Shown: in pieces, positions 35,274-45,887 of the stretch
Position numbering within the stretch: position 1 is the stretch's first letter
How the letters are laid out: each line of letters starts with the position of its first letter
Assembly (NCBI GenBank): GCA_958510825.1
Contig: OY294048.1
Location: 20,663,589 to 20,727,588, forward strand
Reading direction: 5' to 3'
From: Brachypterus glaber
Lineage: Eukaryota; Arthropoda; Insecta; Coleoptera; Kateretidae
Length of the DNA: 64,000 bases
Notes under the pieces: model-generated
What the model was told of the DNA's origin: nothing
What the model saw: the letters and a program-made list of their open reading frames with translations, nothing else
Database searches by the model: none
Made by a program: the position numbers and the translations under genes

Positions 35274-35343
35274 CCATTTTTCCCGGAGTAATATCAAATT
35301 GTGCAGGTCCATCTTGTATAAATCCTGGTCTAGCACATAAGTC
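35274..35343 (-). CDS. CalpC: Calpain exon immediately upstream of the core exon
   Basis: This internal exon is 70 nt. The acceptor is a polypyrimidine tract ending TTTTAG (AG at 35345-35344), and the donor is GTAAGT from 35273. In phase 0 it reads DLCARPGFIQDGPAQFDITP-GKM plus one base of the following Gly codon. The stretch FIQDGPAQFDI...G corresponds to the calpain segment just before the active-site motif (LF-x-DGASRFDI-x-Q-G). Its phase-1 end matches the phase-1 start of the exon at 3681-3936, and joining gives PGKMG-DRW. A longer frame in another phase (35226-35465) is a shadow. Confidence 0.88.
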
Positions 35344-36534
35344 CTAAAACAAATAGAGAAAATATAATTAAAAAAATAGCATATAAAAAGTAAAAAAATA
35401 CAATGTACACATACATGTTTTTCAGTCAATATTATATTGGTATTTTTTTTGTAAAAATAGATCATGCATATTTATAAAAAAAAGTTTATATCGTCTTTCT
35501 ATTCCTTTTCCGTGCTGTAAAATTTTTTGGCCGATGCAAAACTTCAACTAGGTTTGATTTTTTCTGATATGACTGGACTATTATAAATATTTATTTTTGT
35601 TTATTTATTAGTAATAAATTATTACGTACGTATATCACGTAGTCAATACAATTGTACAATCTCCGAGGGGGCATAACAACTAACAACAGAAATGTAAATA
35701 TTCAACCTTGATGTATAATTTTTATCTAGCTATTTTTTTTTGTCATCCTACTGCCTATATGCCAGATGCTAAGTTTCATCAAACATTCTGGGGCTGCTTA
35801 AGTATTATGTCACCGAACTTTTGCTATTTTTAGACTAAAATCTTGATAACTAAATAAAAATCATTTGGCTGCCCCTCGATTTAACCATTTGGCCGCACCT
35901 GCACCTAATATTAAACAATAAGACTTAAGGGTCAGGAACAATATATACATTTTTTAACTTGTGGTAAAGAAAGATCCCTCAAAAATATGAAAATCTTGTA
36001 CAAAAATGTAGTTTTTGTACATGAACTTATTTCCCGTTGCTCCTAGGAAATGATTCTGTAGAATCATTTTATAGGATTTCCAAAACTAAAAGCCACTTTA
36101 CTACTTCGGATTTACATATTTAAAGGGGCAAGTAGAAGAAGGGTTTATGTTGCAAAAAAACATTTTAATGTTCAGTTAAATTATTTGGCATTTTTTTAAT
36201 AAAGATGATTTTAACATTTTACTGGTTTGTTCAGAAGAAATGATTTGACAATTATTTCCATAATATCCATGCAAAATTAAACTTTTTCAGAAAATGTTGC
36301 TTAGCTTCTTCTTCTTCCACTTTTCCCTTAAATTATGCATTATAATCAAATGCATTCTTTTGAAAAGAGCTACTTTAGCCCAGTTGGATTAGCAGCAAAA
36401 ATTGGCGAACAAAATTCTAAAATTTGGCTGGGCTACCATCTTCAAAAAAGTATCTTCCCAAAATTTCAATAGTGTCTCACTTAAGTTTGCTAGTGCTTTA
36501 AGGATTACATACCTATGCTACATTTTTTTAATTC
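35344..36534. other. Upstream calpain intron, no exon found
   Basis: AT-rich sequence. The preceding calpain exon, which should end in phase 0 with a WKR-type motif, was sought on the minus strand here and further right without success. No defined repeat is present. Confidence 0.4.
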
Positions 36535-37130
36535 GGTGCTAAATACGACAAGAAGTCCGATTTACACTGAAGCGTTTGGTTTGTTTTAAATGTCAACATA
36601 ACCAAGCAAAACTTTTATATTTTATACATATAACCAATATATAATTCTCATTTCACATAATTTTTACAATTTTTTATGAGAATTGTGCTAAGACGTAGGT
36701 TTTTATAATAAAAAGCATGAAAATAGTTAATTAAAAATCATTTATTTATCCTAATAGACTTGATAAACCTTATTATAAAGAATTAATTGCGTATGTACCT
36801 TTGTAATTCTGTTTTTATGCACAACACGGTGCTATGCTAGTATGCACTACAGAGCACAGAGCAGTTGGATTGTGCATTGGAAAAGTCAGCCCTCTGTTTT
36901 GATGTGAAAAAAGGAGAAATGGTAAAACTTTCACTAAAAACACTTGTGTATGGAAATTATCTCTGAAGAAACAAAACTTTGTCACAAAATGACTTTATGG
37001 CACATGTCAACGTTTTTATGGTTGTGTGAATCAGACCTTGCCAATTGGCTTACGACGGAAGCGCATTTTGCGTTACTATAGTAACTTAAAGAATGTTTAC
37101 AAGCGGGAAGGTTTAAAAAATATATACCTT
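36535..37130. repeat. Family F copy 1 (diverged, related to TTAA element)
   Basis: CCGATTTACACTGAAGC then TGTCAACATAACCAA (36560-36610), and ACGTTTTTATGGTTGTGTGAA to TTTACAAGCGGGAAGGTTTA (about 37010-37115), match the element at 60357-60723. Its ends are decayed, and about 280 bp of extra sequence lie in the middle. Confidence 0.72.
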
Positions 37131-38649
37131 TTTTGTAAATACTATAGGTATATTAAATTTCACACATTTTTTATCGATTTTAGGTGTACAAACGCCAGTA
37201 TTACTGTATTACTGGCCCACTATTTAAAGGTTGATTTACCCAATCATTACACTAAATTAATTTAACCACTGAAAACAAATGTGTCAAATAATTATGATAT
37301 TTCATTGGTCAAACTCTTAATTACTTTAGTGTTAATAATTGGGTAAACCATCAATAATACTTAATTATCAGGTACCGGAATAGATATGAGATTGGTCGTA
37401 TATACCGGGTTTAAAATAATTGACATTTTAGTGTATTCTGTTTAATTTAATTTTTATTGAAACAAGTATGCTGTACATTGGTTATAAAACAGTTTGTATA
37501 CTTTTATAAAAATGTTATCTAATAATGTGAATAACGATTTTATCTTAAATTTGTTAAATTATTAATAAATAATATAAGGGTCTGTTCAAGTATTACGTAA
37601 TCATATTCGGAGGGAGGGGTCATGCAAATATTACTATTATGCGCTTAACTGCGGCTCTCTATGACTTTGTAATATACTTACTACTAAATAAATAACTAAA
37701 TAAATATATAAAGTATTCTTAAGCGTGCTGTACTATATAGTTTTTTATATTTCAGGTACATAAAGAATGGTATAGATTCCGATTAAAACTCCTATCGAAA
37801 ATATATAGTATTTTTAACGGGGTAATGGGGTGCGCTGTACGTCTTACATAATTATTTATACACACCGTTCTCGCGATGTTTAACTTTTTCTTCACAATCA
37901 TTCTTCATTTTTTTGACACTGTTTTTATAATTTTTTTCGATATTTAGTTAAAGTCTTTATACAAATTGCCTTAGTTTTCTTGTTACATTGTGTAATTGCG
38001 TGCGCGCACTTTTTCAACATACGCATGCCTATGTTGAAAATTAAACTTAGCCTATATCTGTGATTTTATGAGTGGAAACAAACAATAAATTTAATAAAAA
38101 AATCTTTTTTTAACTCAGTTACTATTTTTTTTAAACTAGAATAAGGTAACATTACATATTATGTAATAAAACATATGTCTTAAACATTTCCATACTGGTG
38201 CACGTGCGATCCTGTATTTTCGCATTTGTCATATTTATTCCGGGGTCTGTTAATTACATTAAAATGTTTAATAATTAGTAAAAACATTGGTTTTAAAAAG
38301 ATTGAATATACTGTAGAACTTAACTTTCTCAGCATGTTATACAATGCAACATAATTATATAAAATTTACTAGGGTAGGTATAATCTAATTTACTATTTCG
38401 TTTTGCTTGAAAATTACGCAATTTTCATTTTAATTCATAAATAAATATACCTGACGAATGTATAATCACGTCTCCTGTCAGAACGTGATATTATTATCGA
38501 ATTATAAAAAAATATAATATTATAATACAATTCTACATTAGGGCATTTCAAACAACACGTTTTTCGAAAGTTTTAAAATAACAGAAATAAATCTTGTGCC
38601 AAATTTCAGCATAAAAAGAAAATTAAAAAAAATTACAGTTTTAATTAAG
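37131..38649. other. AT-rich sequence, no defined element
   Basis: GGTCTGTTCAAGTATTACGT at 37579 followed by GGAGGGAGGGGTCATG is a decayed transposon end also seen near 25240. Otherwise nothing was recognised. Confidence 0.4.
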
Positions 38650-39031
38650 TATATCTGGTAATACCAGATTCTGGTATACCATCTCATTCAAAATGCCTAA
38701 ATACAAATCCGTGCCAAATTTTAACTCAAAAAAATTGAATTTGGCATCCTACCTCATTTGAAAATTAATTCTTTTATTTTTTTTTGCTTTCAAATAAAGT
38801 GGGAGGGGTTAATTTTATTTAAATTTGGCACAGAATATTGTATATCTGGTAATACCAGATTCTGGTATACCATCTCATTCAAAATGCCTAAATACAAATC
38901 CGTGCCAAATTTTAACTCAAAAAAATTGAATTTGGCATCCTACCTCATTTGAAAATTAATTCTTTTATTTTTTTTGCTTTCAAATAAAGTGGGAGGGGTT
39001 AATTTCATTTAAATTTGGCACAGAATATTGT
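38650..39031 (+). repeat. 191-bp tandem duplication
   Basis: TATATCTGGTAATACCAGAT begins at about 38650 and 38841. The two units are nearly identical to their ends (TTTGGCACAGAATATTG). Flanking sequence up to about 39370 contains further loosely related TTTGGCACA words and short GGAAATCTTTGAAG repeats (39160-39295). The ORF 38758-38952 lies across the junction and is not a gene. Confidence 0.92.
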
Positions 39032-40010
39032 TTTCGATTAAAAAATATATGTATTGCAAGATTTTAATTTTATTTTATTTTTAACTAAAGTGGGTGCATG
39101 CCAAATTTCATTTGTTTGAGCCGAGGGCTAAACCGCAGAGAAATTTAGGTGTACAAATTGAAGGAAATCTTTGAAGGTTACGAGGTAATCTGAAGGAAAT
39201 CTTTAAAGATTTCCTCCTTTTCAGAGAAAATCTTAGAAATTTGAGGTAATCTTTGAAGGTAATCTGGAGGAAAACTTTGAAGATTTCCTCCTAAAGGTGT
39301 ACAAAATTTTATCAGCGATTTATCCCTCGGTTTGAGCTGAAATTTGGCACAAATTTAAATTTTTTTATTTCGTACGATATGGTATAAGTTTGATAAAAAA
39401 AATAAATATATTTAATTTTTTTTTTGATTAAATTTATGTGACAAGATATTTATATATTTAAATTTTTTACAATTTTTAGATGAAGTAGGCGGACCCTAAT
39501 TTGATTTTTTTGACCTGCAATTTTGCACAGAATTTTGTTATGGCATTTTTCACGACATAAGTGGGGGGACTTAATTTTCAAAAATTCGTGTTTTTTTAAA
39601 TGTCCTATTCTACATACCATACATACTTATTAATATACATGCGGTTAGTTTAATAAAAACAAACGCGGAATTATAAACGTTTTACCAGGAAATCGTTTTA
39701 AATAAGCCGTGAAGATATGTAATGCCTCGCAATAAAGTTGGGAATATGCGTTTTAATCCAAGCACATTCACACACAGGTCCGTAGTGGGCTACTACTAGT
39801 GTCTATGCATTTTACCGGAAGAATGCCCAATGGGCATTGCCCATACCTAAGAGTTTTAAGAACATGTTTTTAGAACATGTCATGTTTATAAAAATAAAAT
39901 TCCTAGAATAGACTATCCTAAGTCTACACTGATAGAATAATTGCGCTATTAATACAACAACTTAGTGCACACTAGTTTTATATGCGCCAAACACAAATTG
40001 TACTATAGTA

Positions 40011-40148
40011 TACTGCCCTACTACGCTAGAAAGCAGTAACTTCATTTGTCGCCTAGCAACGTTTTGACGTCAACTCTGATGTAATATTTTGAAAACGCTG
40101 CTATGCGACAAATGGAGGTACTGCTTTCTAGCGTAGTAGGGCAGTATA
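40011..40148. mobile_element. Palindromic MITE family G, copy 1
   Basis: ATACTGCCCTACTACGCTAG continuing through AAAGCAGTAACTTCATTTGT pairs with the complementary right half ending CTAGCGTAGTAGGGCAGTAT. Arms are about 55 bp around a short centre with GACGTCAACTC. TATAGTA flanks both sides, consistent with a TA-type duplication. Other copies: 56088-56218 (diverged) and 60192-60300 (left tip truncated). Confidence 0.88.
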
Positions 40149-40602
40149 GTACTAACAATGACATAAAATAACACTTGTTGTTGTATTTATTACAATTTTA
40201 TGTTGTTTACCTCTTAATTCTACAACTGGTTGTTGTATCGTATAACATATTTATGTTAGAACATATTACAAAATATGGTTGGCGCCTATATTACAACAAC
40301 ATTTCTATTAGTGTAACATTAAAAAAAATCACTAATCAAAAATTTTCAAAAAAATGTTGTCAACATTCAAATTAAACAGGAAATATATATTTTAAATAAA
40401 TTTGATTAAAAAAGTTTATAATATAAACTCATATGTGACCCTGCACAAAGAAACCCACAAATTTACGTATTTCTTTTTTTTTCGATTTTTATGTAAATAA
40501 CAAGGGCTTAGTTGAAATAAATTTAATTTTATCCTTTATTATTATAATTTATCATTGAAACTCTGATTTTTTTTTAACTATGTTATAAAACGGTTTATTT
40601 TA

Positions 40603-40606
<4 letters not shown>

Positions 40607-40671
<65 letters not shown>
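40607..40671. repeat. (AT)n microsatellite
   Basis: About 32 uninterrupted AT units. ORFs with Ile/Tyr runs here are artefacts of the tract. Confidence 0.97.
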
Positions 40672-40673
<2 letters not shown>

Positions 40674-40855
40674 ATGTTCCTAAAAATGCATGGTTTCGAA
40701 GGTACAGCCATTCTTCCGGTAAATTGTATTCCATGTTCATACCAAGTCAGGGCCGTAGTAAAGAAGCTTAGTGGGGGGGGAGAAAAGTCCCCCAAAAAGT
40801 CCCCATTTCGGACGTCCCTAGTTGAAGTAACTGCATGCAAATACCACTGGCTAAT

Positions 40856-41055
40856 NNNNNNNNNNNNNNNNNNNNNNNNNNNNNNNNNNNNNNNNNNNNN
40901 NNNNNNNNNNNNNNNNNNNNNNNNNNNNNNNNNNNNNNNNNNNNNNNNNNNNNNNNNNNNNNNNNNNNNNNNNNNNNNNNNNNNNNNNNNNNNNNNNNNN
41001 NNNNNNNNNNNNNNNNNNNNNNNNNNNNNNNNNNNNNNNNNNNNNNNNNNNNNNN
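40856..41055. other. Assembly gap (200 N)
   Basis: Exactly 200 N. The left edge (40755-40855, ATTTCGGAC ... GATACCAYTGGCT-type words) resembles the interior of the MITE at 12790-13207, so the gap probably sits in a repeat. ORFs reading through the N run are meaningless. Confidence 0.98.
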
Positions 41056-41391
41056 AATAAATGGGCTAATTTAGTCTTTGTTTTATTTATGCACAGTTTT
41101 AGTGGAGACTCAAGTAGTCAATGAGACAACGAACCTTTCCGGCTATTTTCGATTTTTTTACTTTCGAGCTACCTCGGAGAGAATAAACTATTGTAATGGC
41201 GAAATATAATACAAGGGCGATTGAGTAGGTTTTTAGAAGCCCAGGGCCTTTACTAAATCAAAATTTTACTTTTCGCCCGTGTATTATACAATATTTTTTA
41301 TTCAATTGTAATAAATTATTAAAATATATTTAATTTTAAACTGCAAAACATATTTCCTTTTACTGTCTTTAAGGTAGTAAATAACCTAATA

Positions 41392-41632
41392 CACTGATAA
41401 AAATGATTTATTTGGATATGGCCAATTAAATTATTTGGTTGTGAGTAACAAATTTCATTTGAGTCAAATAAATATTTAGTTCATGTAAACAAATATTTTA
41501 ATTTCAAAATGATTTAGTAATGGGAACCAAATGGTTTATTTGAAAGAAATAAAATTTATTTGTCACAACCAAATAATTCAATTAGCCATATCCAAACCAA
41601 ATATTTTGTTGACACAAATAAACTCTTCAGTG
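41392..41632. mobile_element. MITE family H, copy 1
   Basis: TA-flanked element of 241 bp. Long inverted halves pair TTTGGATATGGCCAATTAAA-TTATTTGGTTGTGA with TCACAACCAAATAATTCAAT-TAGCCATATCCA. Tips are CACTGATAAA and TTCAGTG. Copy 2 at 45642-45885 is about 90% identical by eye. Non-coding. Confidence 0.88.
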
Positions 41633-41779
41633 TATAACCTAATTAAGATATTGATTACAATAGTGTTTTATCAGTATGGAAGAAAATCTTCGAGTTATTA
41701 AAAGAGTCAATCAGAGCCAATTGAAAAAAATCAATTTTAAACAAGTTATAGGAGAGCCACTTAAAAATTATTAATATCC

Positions 41780-42480
41780 CAATATAATTATATTATTCAC
41801 AGCGCCTGCGCTAAAATAACATTATACGGTATCTATGTATATATGTACATGTAGTTGTATGTAATTGTATATGGTTATATGTGATTGTATGTATTTGTGC
41901 ACATATGTATTTTTAGTGTTTATTTATAATTATTGCATTTTTTGTTATATTTATTTGTTTTTTAATTCACTCTTTAATACACATATACAAATCTTACTAT
42001 CTTTTACATTTTCACACCTTTACCTTTATACCTTTTTTTGACATTGTCATAATATTTTATCAAATGTCTATAATTTTTAATTTATAATTTTGTAATTTTT
42101 AATCTCCCTGAAGAAGAGTACACAATAATACTCGAAACGTTGGAAGAAATATAGTTTTTAAAATTTAAATTTTTGCTATATACTGTTCTATTAAGAAGAT
42201 TTCACATATAATTATACGGTAGTTTCGAATTTCTAAAAATCGTCAAAAAACGTCATAGACAAAAAATTCTTGGACACAAATGTGTTTCATGAAAAAATAA
42301 GAAACTTTGAAAATGTCTGTATGTCCGTCTGTCCGTCCGTTCATCCGTCTGTCCAGTGTCACGGTGTCCCCAAAAACAAAAAAGTTATGGAGGGTTAAAG
42401 TTTTTTTAAAAATAAAAACTATAATTAAAAGTTTTTTTTTTGAAAAAAAAAAGCTACTTGTAACTGTGAGGAGTATACTA
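41780..42480 (+). repeat. Family I copy 1, interrupted by an insertion
   Basis: CAGCGCCTGCGCTAAAATAA (41801) and, beyond the insertion, GTAGTTTCGAATTTC ... TTGTCTATGA-type sequence and a GTCTGTCCGTCTGTCC tract (42220-42420) form one family. The same family occurs on the opposite strand at about 56760-57195. Confidence 0.75.
41832..42210 (+). mobile_element. 5'-truncated Penelope-like insertion with 11-bp target duplication
   Basis: The 379-bp segment is bracketed by ATTATACGGTA at 41821-41831 and 42211-42221. The uninterrupted site, with a single ATTATACGGTA complement, is present in the sister copy near 57157-57167. It contains CCCTGAAGAAG ... CTCGAAACGTTGGAAG (about 42104-42147), the terminal motif seen in Penelope-like elements, followed by a short tail. 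No coding sequence is left. Confidence 0.8.
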
Positions 42481-43560
42481 TAGAAGCATTATATATCTTC
42501 ACGACTAGTTTTTAAATGTTATTATATTTTCATATGTGTAAATTAAATAACAATATGAATATTTAAATTTTCTTTATGTAACTTTGTATTTAGAAAAGTT
42601 GTATCTATAGTCTTAGATATAGGTGCAGCAGCATTTATATAACTCTGGTAATTTTCGTGAGAGTTTCCATTTTATATTATTTTGATTGTTTATTTTTCTC
42701 TCATAGCTTATACATAGTAATAAATGGATTAAACATGTGAAATAAACTTAAACTATATTTAAAAGATTAAAAGATAAAAGGATATTTTGCAGGTTTCTCT
42801 TTTGGACATTTCCATGCCTCCGGCAAAAAAAACAAATTTTCAAGTTTGGTTTGATCATGCAATCATGCAATCACAAGGAGCTCGCAAAAGTTTTTTTTAT
42901 ATTTATTTATTAAGGTTTATTTGGGCCTTTTTATCCTACCATAATATAAGTATATTATGGTACTTTTACATTAGTCGTGCGTTATAATTGTTTATTGTTT
43001 AAATACTAAATGCGTTTTACTAAAGTTAAAGTTTTTTGAATTTTGACAATTTATGATATTTATACACATGAATTAATAACGTAATTAGGTTATAGTATAC
43101 CATCGTTTTCATAATAAACGCTTACACCTAAAAATGTTACAGATTATATTGAACTTTATCAAGGTCTCCTTGACATTTATTTGTCAAATATTATTATGAC
43201 ATTACTTGTCAAAATAATTCACATTAGTTATTCCGCAGCTTACAAATTATCAGTTTTTTCTTTGTTCACATTAAATTTCTGATTGCAACACTTAATTTAG
43301 TGGCTATTGCACGTTCACTTATCCCGTCATTTATTCTTACTGTTAAATATATTTTTGATAATTTTAATTATATTTATTATTTAAAATAGTGAAGGCAATA
43401 ATCACCTGGTGATGTCTAGCTTTATAATTAAAAAGAAATATTATTGTTATACATAATTAGTATTATTTTTAATGATTCATGTAATAAACAATATATTTAA
43501 AAACCTACACAACGTTTTAATATGAGAGTTTTTTTGCTTACGGACAGAAAAAATGGTTAA
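42481..43560. other. AT-rich sequence, nothing recognised
   Basis: No terminal repeats or domain-bearing frames. The ORF at 42787-42987 is short and shows no splice or promoter support. Confidence 0.4.
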
Positions 43561-43615
43561 TATACAGTATGTCCCCGGTTAGAATTACAAAGAAGATTTT
43601 TTTATTTTTGATATC

Positions 43616-44056
43616 TTATAAGCAAAAAGGTTAACAAATTTTATTATAAATAATATTTATACAGTATGTCTCCAGATAGAGTTACAAAGTGGAATTTATT
43701 TTTTATTTTTGATTTGATCTCAAAAAAAGTCACTCTTGATAACTTGCCCTTTTCAAACTCTCGAAACACTAAGCATTTTTTGTATGACTCTTACGGTTCA
43801 TGAGAAAATGTTTGGACTTTTTCTTTATATTTTTGAAGACACTATTTTGAAGAAAAAACATCCCATGAACCGTAAGAGTTGTACAAAAAGCGCTTAGTGT
43901 TTTGGGAGTTTAAAATCAAGCAGGGCAAATTATAAAGAGTGACTTTTTTTGAGATCAAATCAAAAATAAAAAATAAATTCCTCTTTGTAACTCTATCTGG
44001 AGACATACTGTATAAATATTATTTATAATAAAATTTGTTAACCTTTTTGCTTATAA
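43616..44056. mobile_element. Near-complete palindrome around a TA-flanked CAGTATGTC element
   Basis: Element 43662-44010 (349 bp) has inverted ends CAGTATGTCTCCAGATAGAG / complement with flanking TA. The 44 bp outside each end (43616-43659 and 44013-44056) are also exact reverse complements (TTATAAGCAAAAAGGTTAAC and its complement), so the symmetry exceeds the element. A further partial end, CAGTATGTCCCCGGTTAG, lies at about 43566-43615. Non-coding. Confidence 0.85.
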
Positions 44057-44280
44057 GCATATATGCTTAAAGACAGTTATAGGACTTGCACTATATAATA
44101 TAGACTGTACTTTAACCTTACTTAATTATTACGGAAAATGTCAGTGTCAATCTTAGTAAAGTACATATACCACAACTAAAAATTTAAAATGTTGGGGTAC
44201 CTCAGGGTTCTGTGATGTGAGCGTTTTCTATGAAAATGATGGTACAACAATAAATAGTTGTATATGCGCCAACCACTATA

Positions 44281-45474
44281 CAGGGTGGGCTGTCTAAGAC
44301 TAATCAGATGATTTCTGGCGTTATTAACAGAGATATCACTATGAAATTATTACTAGTCAATATAGACCAAGTTACCCTCAATTGACCCTAAACAAAAGTT
44401 TTCTACTCTTCTTTGGTTTTGAGCCTAAGGTCCACACGTGCATTTTTTTAGCATAACCACATTTTTAAATGCCAAAATTAAAAAATATATATATTTGTTT
44501 CTTTATTGTATAATAGTTGTTTTTACTAAAAACATAAATTTTCTATTAAAATTTTTAATTTTAAAAAATCTTTAAAAATGTCACTTTTATTGTGGAATAA
44601 CGCTATCGCAAAAAATAGGTTGCTGTGAGATTGAAATTTTCAAGTATGCCGTAGGGTCGCTCCTTCCAGCGGCAGCTTTCTCTTGCTGTCAACGTTCATA
44701 AAAACATGTAAAATCTAATACCGTAATGTGGGATGAAGCGGATAAAAAATAAAAATAATTAATAGACCTGCCTGTAGGGCTTTGAGCGTGTTAAAATCAA
44801 CAATAAAAAAACAAAAGAATTTTCATTTAAACAACAATTAAACTGTCTTACAAAAAAAAATAAACTAACATAGTTCCAGTCTATAAATAAAAAACATATT
44901 CTCAAAGTTTAGAACTAGAAACAAAAATATATTCAATTCCTGTAAATAAAAAAATCACATTCTTTGTACTTTGGTAACAAAATAATTCATAGAGTAGATA
45001 AAAATTATTTTTTTCTACGGCTGCTTTAGAATGTAAGCAAATACACACACTTTTCAAACACAGAATGAATCCACTAGATACGGTATGAATATTCCGTATC
45101 AAGTGTTAGAATGAGCACATGTAGTACCATCTCTTGTTTATAAAAGTAAAGTAAACTGTAGCAAATATATATATTGAATAATATAATGCAATTTATTGTC
45201 TATTAAAAATTTTAATAGAAAATTTAGTAAAAACAACTATTTATTATATAATAAGGAAATACAATAATTTTTTTAATTTTGGCATTTAAAAATGTTGTTA
45301 TGCTAAAAAAAAAGCACGTGTGGAGTTCTAGCTCAAAACCAAAAAAAGAGTAGAGAACTTTTTTTTAGGGTCAATTGAAGGTAACTTGGTCTATATTGAC
45401 TGGTTAACATTTTATAGTGATATCTCTGTAATAACGCCAGAAATCATCTGATTAGTCTTAGACGACCCACCCTG
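44281..45474. mobile_element. TA-flanked inverted-repeat element carrying a nested family A copy
   Basis: TA at 44279-44280 and 45475-45476. Arms of about 280 bp (44281-44565 and about 45200-45474) start CAGGGTGGGCTGTCTAAGAC and end GTCTTAGACGACCCACCCTG. Between them is a segment of about 630 bp, whose right part (44995-45200) is a minus-strand fragment of family A. Confidence 0.87.
44995..45200 (-). repeat. Family A, copy 3 (partial)
   Basis: The complement of 9350-9560: GTAAGCAAATACACACAC, GGTATGAATATTCCGTATCA and GTGTTAGAATGAGCACATG match. It lies inside the inverted-repeat element at 44281-45474. Confidence 0.85.
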
Positions 45475-45641
45475 TATATTGCATAGAATACAACAACAAA
45501 AAAAATAAACGCGTTCGGTATTTACAAACGAGTGCAGTTATTCGATTTACAACAACAAATTGTAAGAATTTTATTATTATATAAATTCACAGGATACATG
45601 TATGTGCATATAAAAACTACATATCACATCAATTACATATA

Positions 45642-45885
45642 CACTGATAAAAAGGATTTATTTGGATATGGCCAATTAAATTATTAGGTTGTGAGTAACA
45701 AATTTTATTTAAGTTAAATAAATATTTAGTTCATGTAAACAAATATTTAAATTTCAAATTTATTCGTTAATGGGAACAAAATAGTTTATTTGACAGAAAT
45801 AAAATTTATTTATCACAACCAAATAATTTAATTGGACATATCCAACCAAATATTTAGTTGACACAAATAAACTGTTTTATTAGTG
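45642..45885. mobile_element. MITE family H, copy 2
   Basis: TA-flanked (45640-45641 and 45886-45887), 244 bp, collinear with 41392-41632 throughout, including TTTGGATATGGCCAATTAAA and the mirrored right half. Confidence 0.88.
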
Positions 45886-45887
45886 TA

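Noticed and set aside
35226..35465. 79-codon minus-strand ORF as the gene product at this site
   Set aside because: Another phase gives calpain-like sequence with consensus acceptor and donor matching the next exon; the long frame is a shadow.
40674..41074. ORFs across the assembly gap
   Set aside because: More than half of the codons are N; they carry no information.
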